Shown: piece after piece, positions 44,969 to 56,580 of the stretch
Layout of the letters: each line of letters begins with the position of its first letter
Numbering within the stretch: position 1 is the stretch's first letter
NCBI GenBank assembly: GCA_965153455.1
Contig: OZ234502.1
Location: 14,105,495 to 14,169,494, forward strand
Length of the DNA: 64,000 nucleotides
DNA from: Sphagnum compactum
Lineage: Eukaryota; Bryophyta; Sphagnopsida; Sphagnales
Reading direction: 5' to 3'
Position numbers and translations under genes: made by a program
Notes under the pieces: model-generated
Databases searched by the model: none
The model's input: the letters and a program-made list of their open reading frames with translations, nothing else
Told to the model about the DNA's origin: nothing

Positions 44969-46964
44969 TCACAGTGTCGCAGTGTAAGGGAAGCTGGTGG
45001 AGGGAACCCATCCTTTACCATTGATGAAGTTATTGGCCTGGAATTTGGAAGCAGTAGCGGCGTTGATTTGGTGAGACCACCAGACGCGAGGTCCTTTGGC
45101 ACCGGGACCAGAGCTGAGAAACTCGGCGAAGAAGGAAGTTTTCAAACCGAAACTGGTGGCATTCCAGTACAGCCAGCCTGCAGGGTTCACAACGTTTCCC
45201 AAGTTGGACCTCAAGTGCACACACAAGGAGTAAGCTTTCCAGGGACGCCCAAGATAAGTCAGGAAGATGTTGCTGTGTTGGTGAAGGTAAGGAATGCCGT
45301 CGAAGTAACAGTTCTGGAATGAAAGCCCGGTGTTCATGGCGGGACTCGTCCTCCCTTGCGCTGTGTACGTGTTCTGCTGTCCCACGATCCCTGTCCTCGC
45401 CATGATGTTACAGTTCTGGAATACTGCCGCCGCATTCCCGAAGATGAAATCCACCGTGCCGTAGACGTAGCATTGCTTGTAGAATTGGCGGAAGGAATGG
45501 GCATAGAGTGTATCTTGGTAGCCTTCGAAAGAGCATTGGAAAAACGCCGCTTTGTCAGCGCTCACTCTCAATGCAACAGCTTGAAACATTTTCGCTCCTG
45601 CTGTGTTCCTCACTGTGATTCCTCGCATCATGAATCCAGGTCCAGAAACAGCTGCACAGCACACCCAATATGATCAAACACTCGCTCTTCTTGTCTCAAA
45701 CAGCAGCTCAACAACACGAAAGAGCAATTCAGAACTGTCGTTCCTGCGCAGATCGAGTTCAGGAAGAAGAAGATAGCAATGGGGTTGACCAGCTACTGCA
45801 CCCATACGTACCAAGAGTGGCGGATTGGAAGGTTGTTACGCCACAGTTGCAGCCGACGTTGCGGTTTCCAGTGATCACAGTTCTGCCGATGCCGTCGCCG
45901 ACGAGGTAAAGATTGGTTGTGCCGCTTGGGATTTGCACCTGCTCGTAGTAAACGCCTGCTTTCACGTATATCACCCAACGTGTTTTGCTGTTCTTTGGAG
46001 CCGCGCTTACTGCCTTCTGAATGCTAGTGTACTTCCCTGAGTTGTCTCGTGCTACGACGGCGTTGATCTTCATCGCCGCGCCGCCCAACATGCGTCGATA
46101 TTCGCTGGGGCTCAACCACCGGGGCGGCTCATCGAGAGCTTCTTCCGTTTCAGGCACCAAGTCTACATTAGAGAGCAACCGCCGACCTCCTCCTCCGCCT
46201 GACGTGATGTTCTTGAAGGCGCCATCGACGGATGCTGGAAGATGACCAATGATGTCTGTCAAGTTGAGTCCGTCAGGCAGACCATACAGCGTCGGCTTCC
46301 ACTGTGCCAAGTCGTTTCCAAATGTAACGAAGGCATTGAGCAAAGAACCGGCGTTGCTCAGGAGCTCATCGGCTTGTTGTCCCTGTGCCACCACGCCTGC
46401 GCTGAACTCGGGAGCAAACTCGACGAATGTGTCGATGCAAGTGGTATGCAACTCCCAAGCTCCATACAATGCTGCCTGAAGATCCTCCAGCACCGCTGTC
46501 TCGTTCTGCAGGTCATTGTGAATTGCTGCAAGATAGGAGCCTGCCAGTGACAGCGTCTCCAGGCAAGTGTCCACCGCTCCCGTGACATTGAGATTAGCAG
46601 TGTTGTTGATACCCAACACCACATAAAGGGTCTGGTTCACGCCGTTGCCCGCGAGCTTGACAGCGAACGTGCTCATGCCTCTGGAGTCGGTCGTGAAGTT
46701 GCCTCCGTTTGCCATAGTGTCATTACACACTATAGGAAACAGCGTCGCACCGCAAGCTGCGCTAACTGGGTCAGCGACGGCCGCCAGGGTCGACCCATTC
46801 CCGTTGTGCTTGTGTCTCAACGACAGAGGCACGGCGATGGCAACTACGAGAATCACCAGCGCTAAAAGAAAAACCAACACAAGGCAGCAGCATCGTCGCC
46901 CAGTTGATCGTGATCTAGTATATTCACCAGCAAAAGGCCGCTCGGCTTCATCCGCGTTCATCAT
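44969..46964 (-). CDS. Pectinesterase with N-terminal inhibitor domain
   Basis: Exons 46964-45812 and 45651-44969 join across a 160-base GT-AG intron to give 611 residues. Pectinesterases de-esterify cell-wall homogalacturonan. A basic cytosolic tail and a hydrophobic signal-anchor (residues 25-49) lead to a PMEI-type pro-domain with four Cys (71, 80, 134, 176). The RRLL processing motif at 261-264 separates it from the catalytic domain. GVYYEQV is at 337-343. Catalytic and binding residues fall at Q408, Q430, D431, D452 (in DFIFG), R520 and W522 (in LGRPW), with the spacing of characterised plant enzymes. The C-terminus is complete. Cleavage and export to the wall are expected from the family. 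The gene is GC-richer than its surroundings and looks intact. Confidence 0.93.
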
Positions 46965-47585
46965 GAACCCAGTAGCACAGGAACCAGACCAAAGCAGCTA
47001 CTAGCTTATAAAATTTGGATCAAAACCTTAAGACCCAAATCTCCCTAGGAAGTCTCCTGCAAGTCCCAGGCGCCGGCAGCCTCAAAAGTGCAGCCTCAGA
47101 AAAACTAGCAGCACCTGGAGACACTGCGGCTGCACTGCGAAGACTTAAGACTAATCCAGTTGAGCCTACACTTTTTGGTCTGATCTGGATCTAGAACTAG
47201 ATGGGATGTTAGGAGGATCTCTCCTCCACCATATGGACCTGTGAAGAGAATGATGCAGTACTGGAACACTTGAGGAAGAATTCTAGTCTAATAAGTAGGG
47301 AAGAGTACGGGAAGCGTACTCAAGGGTACGCAAGGGTACCGAAGGTGCAATACTGTTTGGCGGCAAGCCCAGTTTAGACTGGCTGACTAACTCGACCAGA
47401 ATACGCTTGCACGGCCCCGGCCCGTTAATCCGCGCCGAGCAACCGCGGCTCCATTCCTTGACGTCAACGGCGGCATCTGCATGGTTCTTGACGCGCTTCC
47501 TTCATTACCACCCGCCAACCTGTTTTCCCCGCCTTTCCAAATACAAACTCATCCAGGTGGGTGAACCGGCACCCACACACTTTCT
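46965..47585 (-). promoter_or_regulatory. Upstream region of the pectinesterase gene
   Basis: A TATAAG sequence lies at about 47011-47006 on the minus strand, 40-50 bases before the ATG, which is close for a TATA box with a leader. No stronger core element was identified. Part of this region is GC-rich (47400-47500). Confidence 0.3.
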
Positions 47586-47600
47586 TGAGTGTGGACTCAT

Positions 47601-47941
47601 AGTGGCCAAATTAAACGCAACAAATGTTAGATTTGGACTTTCAGACACCCTGATTTTGTCTCAAGCATGGGATCTTAATAATATTATCTTCACCTTCCTG
47701 AGTGAGGCGTCTTAGTGGCCAAATTAAACCCAACAAATGTTAGATTTGGACTCTGAGACTCTGAATTAGTCTGAGAATGGGATCTTTATTATGTTACCCT
47801 CACCTTCTCGAGTGAGGCCTCTTTGTGACCAAATTAAACCCAAAAAATGTTTGATTTGGACTCTGAGACAATGATTTTGTCTTTAGCATGAGATCTTTAC
47901 AATATTACCTTCACCTTCTCGAGTGAGGCCTCTTAGTCCTT
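47601..47941. repeat. Three ~111-base tandem units
   Basis: AGTGGCCAAATTAAAC starts at 47601 and 47714, and a TGTGACCAAATTAAAC variant at about 47824. Each is followed by AATGTTAGATTTGGACT, a GATTTTGTCT-like stretch, a GGGATCTTTA stretch, and CACCTTCTCGAGTGAGGCCTCTT. The second and third units are most alike. Confidence 0.85.
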
Positions 47942-48297
47942 TAACCTTTTACAAACAGTCCCAAATAATACATATTGTATGTCTGTTTTTACCCAAAAAA
48001 ATTTATGTCCCTTACACATGATGGGTGGAGTTGGAGATATTTCTTCATGAGAAAAAATATGATTTGACGATCTTTATAATATTTAGAAGCAATTTAGCTG
48101 AATTTTAGGGTTATAAGTTTTAACCATCGTAGTAGTGGAGGTGCTGGTTCACCGCAGGAGTGTCTATTTCAAAGGAAAACTAGTCTAGCATCGAATCTGC
48201 GAAAAGAATTCCGAAAATGGCTGTATATGAGTCTCGTACGATAGGTAGTACTTTTACTGCTGGCGACTTGTTTGAGTACTAAACTCATTCCTTTCCT
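47942..48297. other. Spacer between tandem repeat and unknown gene
   Basis: No feature recognised. If the gene upstream on the minus strand has further exons they would begin here; an acceptor-like TTTTCGCAG occurs near 48201-48210 on the minus strand. Confidence 0.35.
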
Positions 48298-48337
48298 TTA
48301 GGAATCTTCTTCCATCAAGAACACTACCTGGCGCTTT

Positions 48338-48782
48338 CTTAAAATTCCAGAGGCCTCGGTCAAAATGTAATTGGATACCATGAGCTGACCAGACAGCGCG
48401 TAAGTATCGATCCAGTAAGATGGGCTTCGGAAATTAGCAAATCTTTTAGGCTTCTCGATCGCCATCCGTCTGGCCACAGCTAATACTTCGGCCGCGCCTT
48501 CACTTCCGCTGCCAGGCAGGCTCAGTGGAGGATTCTTGGACGCGGAACTGGCCCTATCAATAGAAACATTTGGTAAATCGTCAGTACATTTCAGAGAAAA
48601 AAATCAATTAAAACGCCACCCAAAGACAAAAACGCCATCTTCGCAGCTGATTGAACCCGGATTTTTTCTATTTCCATCCAGCCAGGGTTGTTGTGCAGCA
48701 AAGCTTCAAGCAAATCTGGTAGCGCCTGAAAAACGTAGAGCAGCCTTTCTTTTACTGGCGAAATACCGCCAACGAGAGCCAT
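48338..48782 (-). CDS. Two exons of an unrecognised plant gene
   Basis: The ATG at 48782 opens a frame reading MALVGGISPVKERLLYVFQ, then ALPDLLEALLHNNPGWMEIE. A second coding-like block runs from an AG acceptor at 48554 to a CAG|GTAGTG donor at 48338 (open to a stop at 48298). It reads AAEVLAVARRMAIEKPKRF, then SPSYWIDTYALSGQLMVSNY. Codon use and GC content stand out from the AT-rich surroundings. The donor of the first exon is unclear; a GT giving the right phase occurs only near 48620. I recognise no family. More exons may lie below 48298. Confidence 0.45.
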
Positions 48783-50860
48783 TATAAATCGAAAAATCGA
48801 AGAAAATGAAGTGATTTTTTAGAATTTCAATTTCCAGAACTCCAACTCCTTTTCTTGTGCGAATTTTGGAAGCTTTAGTGACAACTTCAATTTATTTTTA
48901 TTTTAAAAAAATTGCCAATATTCCAAAATAAATTCAAAAAATCTAAGAAAATAGCTTTATACTCTCTTTACATTGGTTTAAGTACGGTAGCCAAAAATAT
49001 ATAAGGCTGTTAAAGAAATTTCTTTTCATAAATTTTCAATAGCCAAATTTGACTAAATTGGCTTATGGATTATAACCACCCTGACTACATCAGAAAATTG
49101 GAGAAAAGGGGGGCAAAAAAAAGGTTAAAATTGTGAGATTTTTGTGAGAATTTTATGTTTTGTTTCCAGTAATGTATTAGAAAATAGAAGGAGGATGATT
49201 GAAGATTTGTATTTCATATGTGGTTTATAATCAGATATTGCTAAATCTTGCTAGGGATGATGGCCATTTTTGCTACATCTTTAACAAAATAAGTAAAGAT
49301 AAAGCCAAAGCTGATCACTAAAAAAACACACCAACGTAGGTGATGGAAAGGCTTATAATATTCTCCAATGCAAAATTGTACGGCGAAAATGTACTGAATG
49401 TACAATTTCAGAATAGGCTACAATCCTACTACTACTACCTAATTGTGGAAATTGTCCCATTTTCACAAAGAGCAAAGCGTCCAGGATTGACAAATAAAGG
49501 TTTTGCCAATCTATTTTCAGAATTTAGAAAAAAGGGACAGAAGGTGGCGCCTCCTCCTCCTCCTCGCTGTAATGTGTTCTAACTTGGGACCAGTTGTGTC
49601 TTTTATGGGTTTACCTTACCTTTTTTTTTTTTTGACAAGTTAGTTTTCATTTTTCATCTCAATGTGAGAGGCAGTTTTAACAAATGCATTTCACATGACA
49701 AGTCAACAAGATTTTGACCTTTCACCATAAAATGTGAACAATGCAAAGTTTCTTTTTTTGGCAAATTTTTTTTATCAGTTGGTGAATTGTTTTCAAAAAC
49801 AATAATATTATGTTGAATTTTCCTTTTTTTCAAAAACATTCACCAAAAATTGGAAAAAATCTGAAACTTTGCCATGTTTCTACACATTGGTCAAGCAAGT
49901 AGCCAAGATATAAAAGGATTTTGATAAATTAATACTTTCATAGCTAGCCTATAGCCAAATGTGGTTGAATCTCTTTGTGGGGGATCTCATTGGGACCAAG
50001 AAAAACAAACAAACAAACAAATTACCTTCCTTCATAGATAAATTTTCCAACTTTATGCCATATAATAACACTCATATCAAAACATCCAAATTTTCACGAC
50101 ACGCTCACAAATGATTCTTGATAATATTTTGTTCGGGAAATCCCCTTTGCATAATGTAATACTTGAAAAAATCAAAAAATCATCTAGCAAACATTTTTGG
50201 AAAGTAGTTAAAATACCTTGTACAAGTAGCATTTGAATAGCATACACGTTGGGTGCTTACAATCTCTAGAAATCATTTGTAAGAAAAAGAGGAACAAAGA
50301 TTAGGGCTCTAAAATAAAAGCTACTTCACACATAGGGTTATTAGGTATTGATAAAATAAAGGTTATAATTAGGTTAATAGCAAAAGGTATCACTAGTTTA
50401 AATGTTTTTATAAGGTAGGCCTAAAGTGCCATGTGTTAAAATTTGACATGTCTTTGTTCAAGATCAATGGAAGATGTGGAGGGGTTAGTTTTTTTTCCTT
50501 TGATCATTTCAACTTTCATCGATGCTCACTTGTTCCATTGTTTAGGAAAGAAGTTTCCTTATTGTTCATTTCAACTTTTGTTATTATTCATTTGTTCCAT
50601 TACTTTGGGAAAAATTTCTTGTTCATTTCTCATTTGGTTTCATTTCATTATATGATGTTCTTTAATTGTTTTTCTATGTTTCACCAAAAAAAAATTGTGT
50701 TTGCTAATTATTCATTTGTGTATCTCTGGAAACTTCAAACATCAAAGTCATGCAACATAAGGTTATTGAAGGTGTCAATGTTATTAGCACATATTTTACA
50801 AATCCTTATGCAAATGTTTAAATGCTTTGTTTTATAACATGAAATCAAATCCAATTTAGT
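48783..50860. other. AT-rich spacer with diverged repeats
   Basis: A segment near 48975-49065 (CATTGGTTTAAGTACGGTAGCC then ATAGCCAAATTTGACT) recurs diverged at 49885-49975. The ATTACCTTCCTTCATAGATA piece at 50021-50040 is related to arm B near 16511. A T-run and an A-rich tract occur at 49621-49634. Long frames near 50433-50837 are biased AT-rich sequence, not convincing genes. Confidence 0.45.
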
Positions 50861-50899
50861 GTGTCAATTTCTTTTCAACTTTCCAAAGGTTAAAGTAGC

Positions 50900-51990
50900 T
50901 TTCAATGCTATGATGAATTCCTTGATTCTACACCAACATTTATAGTCATGTTTTTATGATGAGTTGTTGGTCAACCAAGACCTTGGTGATTTGGTGAAGG
51001 TCAAGTTTACAACTTAATATTCTCATTTTCTTATGAGTTAGTACAACATTTTATTGAAGGTGGATTGAATGTGCATTAGGGTTAATGGAGCTTTTGATAA
51101 TCAAGTAACTTTCAAACTAAAACATTTCATGGAGGACAAAGACAAGATGCATGTGTGTTGTACTCATACTAGGAATATGCATTACATGTTCTCTTTACAA
51201 GCTTGCTCATGGTGTAGAATACTTTCATTGCAACAACATGTTTGTAATTGGGAATCAACTGTCATTTGGTTATGAAAGAGTTCGTACATGTTATTAATGT
51301 TGTTTTCCAACATAACATTGAATGGCCAAAGGGAGATGACTTGGTAAAGGTAATGGATGGGTTCAAAACATTCTTTGGTTTACCATTTATCCATGGCACT
51401 ATTGATTTGACTCAAATCCACCTCTAGAAACCAAAAGTTCCTTTTGTGGGAAACTTCTTTTCATTCAAGTTTAAAGGTTATTGCAACATGTAACTACAAG
51501 TTGCAATTGATTATTAGAAAAATTTCAAAGATGTTTTTGTTGGAATGCCTAGTTCAATGAATGATGTAGATATTGCACTTTTCTAATTTGTACCATAAAA
51601 CTTCAATATATCTTCATTTTTACAATTCAAAGTAATTAAATGTAAGGTTATCATCTTGATTGTTCACTTGTTTTGTGTTTTTTAATCAAATTAGTAGTTG
51701 TGAGTTGATCTTGCATGCAATTTGAACCAACTAACTATTTTTGTTATCATTAAGAATTAAACAATTTCTAGATTCACTTCATCTAAAGTTGAACCATGAT
51801 TTATAAATGATCATGCATTAATACCTCCATTTAAAACAAATCAACCTAAAGTATCTCCACCTTTGGACTTGGTTTCAAACTCATTAAAAGTCTGAATTAG
51901 GAGTGGTTTTGTCTTAGATGAAGGCATGGCCCGTTATGGTGCTTAAATAAAACAAAGCTTTCACCATGAACTTTGCTTGTTTTATGCATA
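50900..51990 (+). pseudogene. Decayed PIF/Harbinger transposase
   Basis: Broken frames read ACSWCRILSLQQHVCNWEST, then (51275-51440) INVVFQHNIEWPKGDDLVKV, MDGFKTFFGLPFIHGTID and KPKVPFVGN. The stretch 51450-51590 continues FFSFKFKGYCNM, LQVAIDY and FKDVFVGMPSSMND. These match the DDE_Tnp_4 / HARBI1-type nuclease order, with the first catalytic Asp in GTID and the second in AIDY. Several stops interrupt it. Later sequence near 51880-51960 may be the C-terminus. It lies tail to tail with the Myb-like fragment at 52430-52770. Confidence 0.7.
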
Positions 51991-52429
51991 TTTTTGTCTT
52001 GTTGTTTGAGGCATTTCAATTGGTTTTGAAAGTGTGCTCCTACATATCTTGGTGTAATGCTCTATAATATTTAGTTACATGAGGTGAACACACAATCCAA
52101 AACTTTCAATATTACGTCCTTACTATTTTGATTTGTTTCTTTTAATACCAATGAAAAAATGTTTAAACAATTTTGATGAACTCCAATGCTCCCAACTTGT
52201 GTTGTGTTGCCTAATGCAACTAGAACTATTACAACATATGTAAGCACATCGCACACATTTGGAACATCCAAAAGATTGATGAAGGAAAGGTTGCATCAAG
52301 AATTATCATCATAATCATCCAAGTTCACCCAAACTTACATTACATTGTTGACCATTTGGTACATAATCTTCACCAGACATCTATGTGAACATGAATGTGC
52401 ATATGTGCAAAATCCTACTTATCTTCCAT

Positions 52430-52770
52430 GTTAGCTTCAAATATTGTTGGAAGATAATTTCTATCACCTTCCGCTTGTGGACCTCTTCCATGGTGTGATG
52501 CATTGATGATTTGTTCCCTTTCAAAATGTTTCAATCATTTTGTAAAAGTCTATTGAATTGTTGAATTGTGATGAATGTATCATGGTCATCTTATAATCAA
52601 TACCCAAAATGGTATGTCATGCCTAGTCCTTTGTGGTAAACCTAAAGTTTCTCGTAATATGAATTGAACTTGTTCCACTTATCCTCACACATCTTCTCAT
52701 TTCTCAACTCCTTGGCATGAATAAGCTTTTGGAACATCACAATCTTGTTCCATTGTTGTGTAATAGGTAC
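52430..52770 (-). pseudogene. Myb/SANT-like protein fragment of the Harbinger element
   Basis: On the minus strand the sequence reads IVMFQKLIHAKELRNEKMCE, then DKWNKFNSYYEKL and YHKGLGMTYHFGY with stops. This is the pattern of the Myb/SANT-like accessory protein of plant PIF/Harbinger elements. It faces the transposase remnant. Terminal inverted repeats and a three-base target duplication were not found. Confidence 0.5.
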
Positions 52771-55285
52771 CATGTGCACACTTGGATCTAATAATTCCTT
52801 ATGAAGTACATGTTCAACATGTTTAATTACATTTGTTCAATGCCAATACCTCACTTTATTCCCAATTTCCCTACCTCGGAGATGTCTCTGACTTCCTTTT
52901 CTTCAAATGATGATCTTCTTCTACCAATTTTCCCACTTGTTCCATTTGTTGCTAACATTGGTGCAAATGTTGTAGAATTATTTGTTTCCATTATAAACCC
53001 TATGATAGGGAGAAGGTGTGAGGGCAAATAAACTCCATGAAATTGGAAAATGTTTTAATGACATGGCTTTTTGAATCAAGAAGGTGTTTTGGCAATGGTA
53101 GGTAGAGTGATTAAAAGTTAGTATCTTACCTTATTAACTTTCATGGTGATAATTTACCATCATCAATAGGCATGCAAATTTTGAAAATTTTACAATTTGT
53201 GACATTAACATACCATTAGGCTTACCATTTGAAAAAACCCATTTTTGGGTGGTACCACTAAGAATGTCACTCCCCAAAATTTTGACACCCATCCAATTTG
53301 AGGACAATATAAGATTCACTTAAAGAAAAAATTTCATTTCAAATTTTATATCAAAAATTTACCCCAAGTCATGTGAAATTTGAAACGTCAATTGGATTAT
53401 AAAATTTTAAAATTCTATAATATTTCAAATGAGTGGTCAAGGAAAACATTTCAAAAAAGTAACACTTGGGGTTCCTTTGTTTAGGAACACAATTTAGGAA
53501 CATTTTTAAAAAATTAATGATTCTAATTTCTAAGAGGGTTTTAAATATTCTTTTTTATTAAAAAATTAATAGATAATGGATTGAAGCAACCATAATGTTT
53601 TGAGCAATTTTTTAAGGTCAAGATTAGGAGGTCTTGAAAGGCCATTGATTCAAGTTTACAAATGTGTAATAAATCTCATATTTTGTTTCAATCAATAATT
53701 TAGGCCATACCCTAGTGACTATAGTTGATAATTTTATTTTACTTTTAAATTACAATAGTGCAACTTGACACTAGATGACAAAAGGTTAGTAATTTCAAGA
53801 ACAAATGTTAAAAACATTTCAACAACACAAATATTTTACTTATTCAGCCTATGTAGTTGTTTATAATTTTTCCATAGTGTATACATAGGTGGGGAACACA
53901 AAGTCATGTGGTGCAAATAAATAGTAAATATCAAATTTAAGAAGGTTTTTTTTTAATTAAATTAAATTGATTCCACCTTTCCTTGAGTTTTGTTGAGGTG
54001 GTTCCAAGTGGTACCACCCAAGGATGGGTTTACCTATGAAACATTTTATGTATGAATAAACATTATTATTTGTAACATTACCAACACCACAATCTACATG
54101 TGTCAACAACCTTTTAAAAGGATTGTTTATCCTAATCCACAACTTTATAATATTAATTTGTACTAAAAATGTGTTCATTTTAACCTCATTTAGACTTTGG
54201 GTGAAATAACCAATAGCACATGTACAATGATATCATGATAAAAAAACCAAAAACATTTTTTTTTGAAGGGGGGTTGTTTTTCAACATTATGAATATTCGA
54301 CCATGATACTAAATCAAAGTTCAATTTTAACATTTCTCAAATTGATGTAGCCTCTAACTTCTAAAAAAGGCTTCACATAAAAAGGTGAAGGTACTAACAT
54401 AGGTTTTGGTTCATTTCTATCCCTCATCCAATGATAGGTGTATTTTTTTATTACATTTTTTTACAAGCTATTTTTTTTAATTTGCTTTTCCATGTGATAC
54501 ATATTTTTTTCCCAATGCATTTATTTTGACAATAAGCACTTGTTATGATAAATACAATGTAAATCATTTATATTATATAAAACACAATAACAAAAAATTA
54601 TTTTACATATATAATACTCATTAATATGAAATCAACTACAAGCAATTGTTTCACAATTTTAACATGTATGAACATTGTTGCAATTGTTATGGTAGGCTAA
54701 ATTTTCCCCCATATCATTAGAAGTTCAATTTGCCATCACTAGTTCAACTTAATGTTTTTAATGATTTATAAAGAAGGTGGTGTTTTTATTTATGTGATGG
54801 TAGTCTGGAACATAATTTGAAAGTTTGAATACAAAACATAAATGCTTGTGGTTGAATCAATTAGCTTCAACAACTCCTTAAACACATCGTTGAATGAAGG
54901 TCATTTGTTCATATGCAATCAATATAGGGACCATAATTTATTTGATTTCCTTAAATTGACATTCCATTTGATAAAAAATTTAAGTTCATTTGGTTGTGTT
55001 TAGTTTTGATAAGCATGTCAATATTTAGCCAACATAATATAAATGTGTATATATCATGATGCAAGGTGGCAACTTGATAAAAATGCAAGTCAAACAAAAG
55101 AAATCAAAGAAAAAAAATAAGAAGAAAAAATAAGAATTTATAAAGTGAATGGAAGCTCAATTACTAATCTTACGAAAAATTGCAACCCAATTTCAGCCAA
55201 TATAGTTGAACCAAAACAAAAAAACAATACACACACACACATCAAAACAAATAAACAAACTCAATTAGGCTAGTTAATTTAGGGT
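52771..55285. other. AT-rich spacer
   Basis: No gene recognised. The segments around 53220-53280 and 53990-54040 share GGTACCAC and CCCATTTTTGGG/CCCAAGGATGGG-like pieces and may be diverged repeat copies. A CA run is at 55226-55242. Short frames (52801-53031, 53134-53319, 53957-54178) are unsupported. Confidence 0.4.
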
Positions 55286-55289
55286 TTTG

Positions 55290-55850
55290 ATGTGAACACC
55301 AATTTGACAAGTTGGCTTGGAACTTCAATTTTGGAATATTATGTTGCCAAAGAAATTTGAAACCTCAACTTAGCACAACAATTTAGGACCTCTATTTTGC
55401 ACTTTGATTTTATAAGCAAATTTGGGACTTCAATTTGGGAAGCCACAATTTGGGACCTCATTTCTTTAACACCAGGTTGACAAACCTATTTTCAGACTTC
55501 ATGACTTTGACAACCAAAGTTCAACCTTCAATTTGGGAAGCCATTTCGAGACTTCAATTCAGAAACCAATTTGTTACTTCACTTTGACACCTTTATAAGT
55601 CAACAAGCCTAGTATAGGACTTTGGTTTAACAAACAAATTTGAGACCTCAATTTGGCAAGCCAATTTGGGACTTTGTTTTAAACACTTCAAATTAGCAAA
55701 CCTATTTTGGGATTTAATTTGAAAGCCAATTTAAAATCTCAACTTGCAAAGTTGATTTGTGATTTTGTTTTCACACCTCAAACTAGTAAACCTATTTTCA
55801 TTTTGGAACTTTGGTTTGACAAAAAAAATTGAAACGTCAGTTTGACAATT
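55290..55850. repeat. Degenerate minisatellite
   Basis: Many imperfect copies of a ~30-50 base motif built on CAATTTGGGACTTCAATTTGG and CAAGCCAATTTGGG, best preserved at 55420-55560 and 55630-55700. Non-coding. Confidence 0.75.
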
Positions 55851-56314
55851 TGATTTTGCTAAAAAAAATGTTGAGTACATTTACAAAGAACATGAATAAA
55901 CAACTATATCTTTAATTGGTTTGTGAAGAGGAAAATAATGAAGAACAAACTTGTACTTATAAATCTGAAAATTGTAGGGTATTGGACATTTTTTACACAA
56001 TTTTGTAGACTAAGCAATTTCCATGCAGCTTGAAATATTATTATGCATTTGAAGACATCATCCACAATGACATGTGGATATATTTCAAGCAATCTTGATT
56101 TTAATAAACTATTTTGTTGTTGGTTAAAAAAACTAGAATAGTTTGGCATTGTAATTTCATACATTTATTGTTTACCTCGACATGCCCTTGAAAATGTTAA
56201 GTGGTAAATTTCTATAGCATTACATTTCTTGCAAAAGAATAAAACATCTTCAATATGAAAAGTGTTACTATTGAATACATCCAATGGTCCTCATAAAATA
56301 ACTAGCGTTTATTG
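55851..56314. other. AT-rich spacer
   Basis: A minus frame at 55904-56164 has no recognised similarity. Nothing else seen. Confidence 0.4.
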
Positions 56315-56580
56315 AAAGACATGCAATACACACATGTGGGTTTCATATATGCATTAGGCATTGAGAAATTGTGCAATACCCACATATAGGTCACAAAATA
56401 GGTGCTAATGTTAAATTTTTCGGGGGGTCATGCAATACCTTAACATAGTGGGTTACAAGTAAACATTGGTTTTGGAAGGAAATGTAATCCATGCATATGG
56501 GTCGCAAAATAGATGCTAATAATTTTTTGGGGGTGTATGCAATACGTGAATATGGGTTCCTAAATAGGTGTTGGATTTCA
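56315..56580. repeat. Five ~54-base tandem units
   Basis: ATGCAATACnnnCATATGGGT-like motifs followed by CACAAAATAGGTGCTAAT-like segments occur near 56321, 56371, 56431, 56481 and 56538. Confidence 0.75.

Noticed and set aside
44924-46550. Plus-strand frames of 70-132 residues across the pectinesterase gene
   Set aside because: They are antisense shadows of the GC-rich pectinesterase exons.
47006-47011. TATAAG as the pectinesterase TATA box
   Set aside because: Only 40-50 bases before the ATG, leaving almost no leader; kept only as a low-confidence note.
50433-50837. 134-residue plus-strand frame
   Set aside because: Phe/Leu-rich AT-biased sequence with internal TTCATTT-CAACTTT repeats; no gene-like features.
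53134-53319. Minus-strand frame considered as a retropepsin fragment
   Set aside because: No D-S/T-G motif or other ordered protease landmarks could be found.
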